Positions 62,579 through 64,000 of a stretch of DNA of 64,000 bases are shown in pieces. Under the pieces are notes generated by a model, which did no database searches, had not been told where the DNA came from, and saw nothing but the letters and a program-made list of their open reading frames with translations. How positions within the stretch are numbered: position 1 is the stretch's first letter; every line of letters starts with the position of its first letter. The stretch comes from G965261475 sp965261475 [NCBI: bacterium] (GTDB lineage Bacteria; SAR324; XYD2-FULL-50-16). The stretch lies in assembly GCA_965261475.1 (NCBI GenBank), contig OZ253454.1:1537440-1601439 (forward strand). Reading direction: 5' to 3'. A program made the position numbers and the translations under genes.

Positions 62579-64000
62579 ATGTCTAATAATTATATTTTTT
62601 GTAAAATTTTTGTTTTGCTATTTTTGAGCTTTTTAAGTGTTTCTTGTGGTATTAATAATGTCAACACAAAGACTGCCTCAACAACGAATAATAATATTGT
62701 GATAACTTCTCCTGAGCGAGTTGTTAATATAAAAGAAGGAGAAACTTTTAGATTTGTTGTTAAATTAAACAGAGCAAGCACTACAGATGTGAGCTTTGAT
62801 TGGTCTGTGCAGCATATCTCAACTAGCAGCAGTGATTTTACGGGTGCTCTATTCGGCACACAGCTAATTAGAGCAGGGGATACCACTACAACTATTAGCA
62901 TTGATACCAGCGATGATAGTATTTATGAGACAGATGAGGATTTTATCCTCAATATTACCAATGTCACGGGAGTTACCCCGAGTAGCCTAGCAGCAAGCGG
63001 TAGCATTATAGACAATGACGCTCAACTAGTACTAAGTTTTGAGCAAGACTATAGCATTGAAACAGAGGGCACGAGCCTCACCTATAGACTAGAATTAAAC
63101 AGAGCAAGCGTTACAGACGTCGCTTTTGATTGGTCTGTGCAGCATATTTCAACTAGCGCTGAGGATTTTACGGGTGCTCTATTCGGCACACAGCTAATTA
63201 GAGCAGGGGATACCACCACAACTATTAGCATTGATACCAGCGATGATAGTGCTTATGAGACAGATGAGAACTTTAGCCTCAATATTACCAATGTCACAGG
63301 CGCTACCCCTGATGCTCTAGTAGCAGGTGGCAGGATTATAGACAATGATGCTCAACCAAGTATTGCCTTGCTGAGATTTGAGCAAGTAGATAGTACTACC
63401 ACAGAAGGTGCTAGCTTCACCTATAAACTAGAATTAACTAAAGTAAGCGCTACAAATGTGAGCTTTAATTGGTATGTGCAACATAGCTCAACTAGCATCG
63501 GTGATTTTACGGGTGCTCTATTCGGCACACAGCTAATTAGAGCAGGGGATACTAGCACAACTATTATTATTGATACTAGCGATGATAGCGCTTATGAGAC
63601 AGATGAGAACTTTAGCCTAATTATTACCAATGTCACAGGAGCTACCCCGAGTAGCCTAACAGCAAGCGGCAGGATTATAGACAATGATGCTCAACCAAGT
63701 ATTGCCTTGTTGAGCTTTGAGCAAGACTATCTCAGTGCTACAGAAGATGCTAGTCTTAATTATAAACTACAAATAAGCAAAGCAAGCGCTACAGATGTCG
63801 CTTTTGATTGGTCTGTGCAACATAGCTCAACTAGCACTAGTGATTTTACAGGTGCTCTATTCGGCACACAGCTAATTAGAGCAGGGGATACTAGCACGAC
63901 TATTAGTATTGATACCAGTGATGATAGCGCTTATGAGACAGATGAGAACTTTAGCCTCAATATTACCAATGTCACAGGAGCTACCCCGAGTAGCCTAACA
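62579..64000 (+). CDS. Giant Calx-beta repeat surface protein, paralogue 4 (3' end outside window)
   Basis: The frame from the ATG at 62579 is open to the right edge (474 codons). The N-terminus MSNNYIFCKIFVLLFLSFLS ends VSCG as in paralogue 3, so it is another secreted, probably lipid-anchored protein. Four Calx-beta-like units are within the window. They are marked by FDWSVQHISTSSSDF, FDWSVQHISTSAEDF, FNWYVQHSSTSIGDF and FDWSVQHSSTSTSDF, each followed by TGALFGTQLIRAGDT. The recurrent GALFGTQL and YETDENF variants distinguish this gene's units from those of paralogue 3. GLUG cassettes are expected beyond the window but are not seen. Confidence 0.85.
   Translation, partial: MSNNYIFCKIFVLLFLSFLSVSCGINNVNTKTASTTNNNIVITSPERVVNIKEGETFRFVVKLNRASTTDVSFDWSVQHISTSSSDFTGALFGTQLIRAGDTTTTISIDTSDDSIYETDEDFILNITNVTGVTPSSLAASGSIIDNDAQLVLSFEQDYSIETEGTSLTYRLELNRASVTDVAFDWSVQHISTSAEDFTGALFGTQLIRAGDTTTTISIDTSDDSAYETDENFSLNITNVTGATPDALVAGGRIIDNDAQPSIALLRFEQVDSTTTEGASFTYKLELTKVSATNVSFNWYVQHSSTSIGDFTGALFGTQLIRAGDTSTTIIIDTSDDSAYETDENFSLIITNVTGATPSSLTASGRIIDNDAQPSIALLSFEQDYLSATEDASLNYKLQISKASATDVAFDWSVQHSSTSTSDFTGALFGTQLIRAGDTSTTISIDTSDDSAYETDENFSLNITNVTGATPSSLT
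62690..64000 (+). repeat. Calx-beta-like repeat array of paralogue 4 (4 units in window)
   Basis: Units of about 330-340 bp carrying GALFGTQLIRAGDT and IDTSDDSAYETDENF variants. The array continues past the right edge. Confidence 0.82.

Overview
The window is a stretch of a low-G+C Gram-negative chromosome. The housekeeping part is strongly A+T-rich, while the right-hand third is visibly richer in G+C. Two LpxL-type acyltransferases, an MCE-type lipid transport pair, type II secretion/type IV pilus minor components and lipoproteins imply an outer membrane. The amidase with N-terminal TPR-like repeats plus an AMIN domain, and the MCE protein with a long beta-rich tail, recall Deltaproteobacteria in the broad sense. 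That is an inference; no taxon is fixed by the sequence. No CRISPR array, transposase or rRNA was seen.

Layout. (1) 1-11.9 kb: end of a PBP1A gene, aroC, a plant-type dapA, an MlaF/MlaD-like pair, a MoxR ATPase, a YajR-like MFS carrier, a flippase-like membrane protein, accD, and two small PilO/PilP-like genes. (2) 12.4-14.9 kb: a probably acquired patch with an Atg22/UMF1-type MFS gene of higher G+C, followed by a decayed restriction-modification locus (methyltransferase fragment, small ORF, intact HNH endonuclease, fragment of a second endonuclease). (3) 15-32.1 kb: BI-1 family membrane protein, twin LpxL-like acyltransferases behind gatB, TraB-family protein, tRNA-Trp/secE/nusG/rplK/rplA, a kinase-coaX-SPOR operon, then a long minus-strand run (proB, scpB, flavin disulfide reductase, xdhC-like, rsfS, rhodanese, murB, a small conserved protein, tRNA-Glu, tRNA-Lys). 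(4) 32.3-38.9 kb: a small unknown gene, a Cof-type HAD phosphatase, lon, three pseudopilin genes and a cell-wall amidase. (5) 39.2-64 kb: four head-to-tail genes for giant surface lipoproteins. They are built from about 110-residue Calx-beta-like repeats followed by GLUG-type beta-solenoid cassettes. The fourth gene runs off the right edge.

The giant array is the most remarkable part. The three complete genes encode about 2490, 1864 and 3319 residues and carry 11, 10 and 19 Calx-beta-like units. Genes 1 and 3 have the order Calx array / GLUG cassette / single Calx / GLUG cassette; gene 2 has only one cassette. A block of 768 bp is nearly identical and gap-free between genes 1 and 2. A gene-2-type repeat unit sits inside gene 3, and the intergenic spacers are also duplicated. 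Together these point to continuing unequal recombination and gene conversion in a family of adhesin-like proteins. The pilus/secretion genes could belong to the export machinery, but no sequence here links them to the array.
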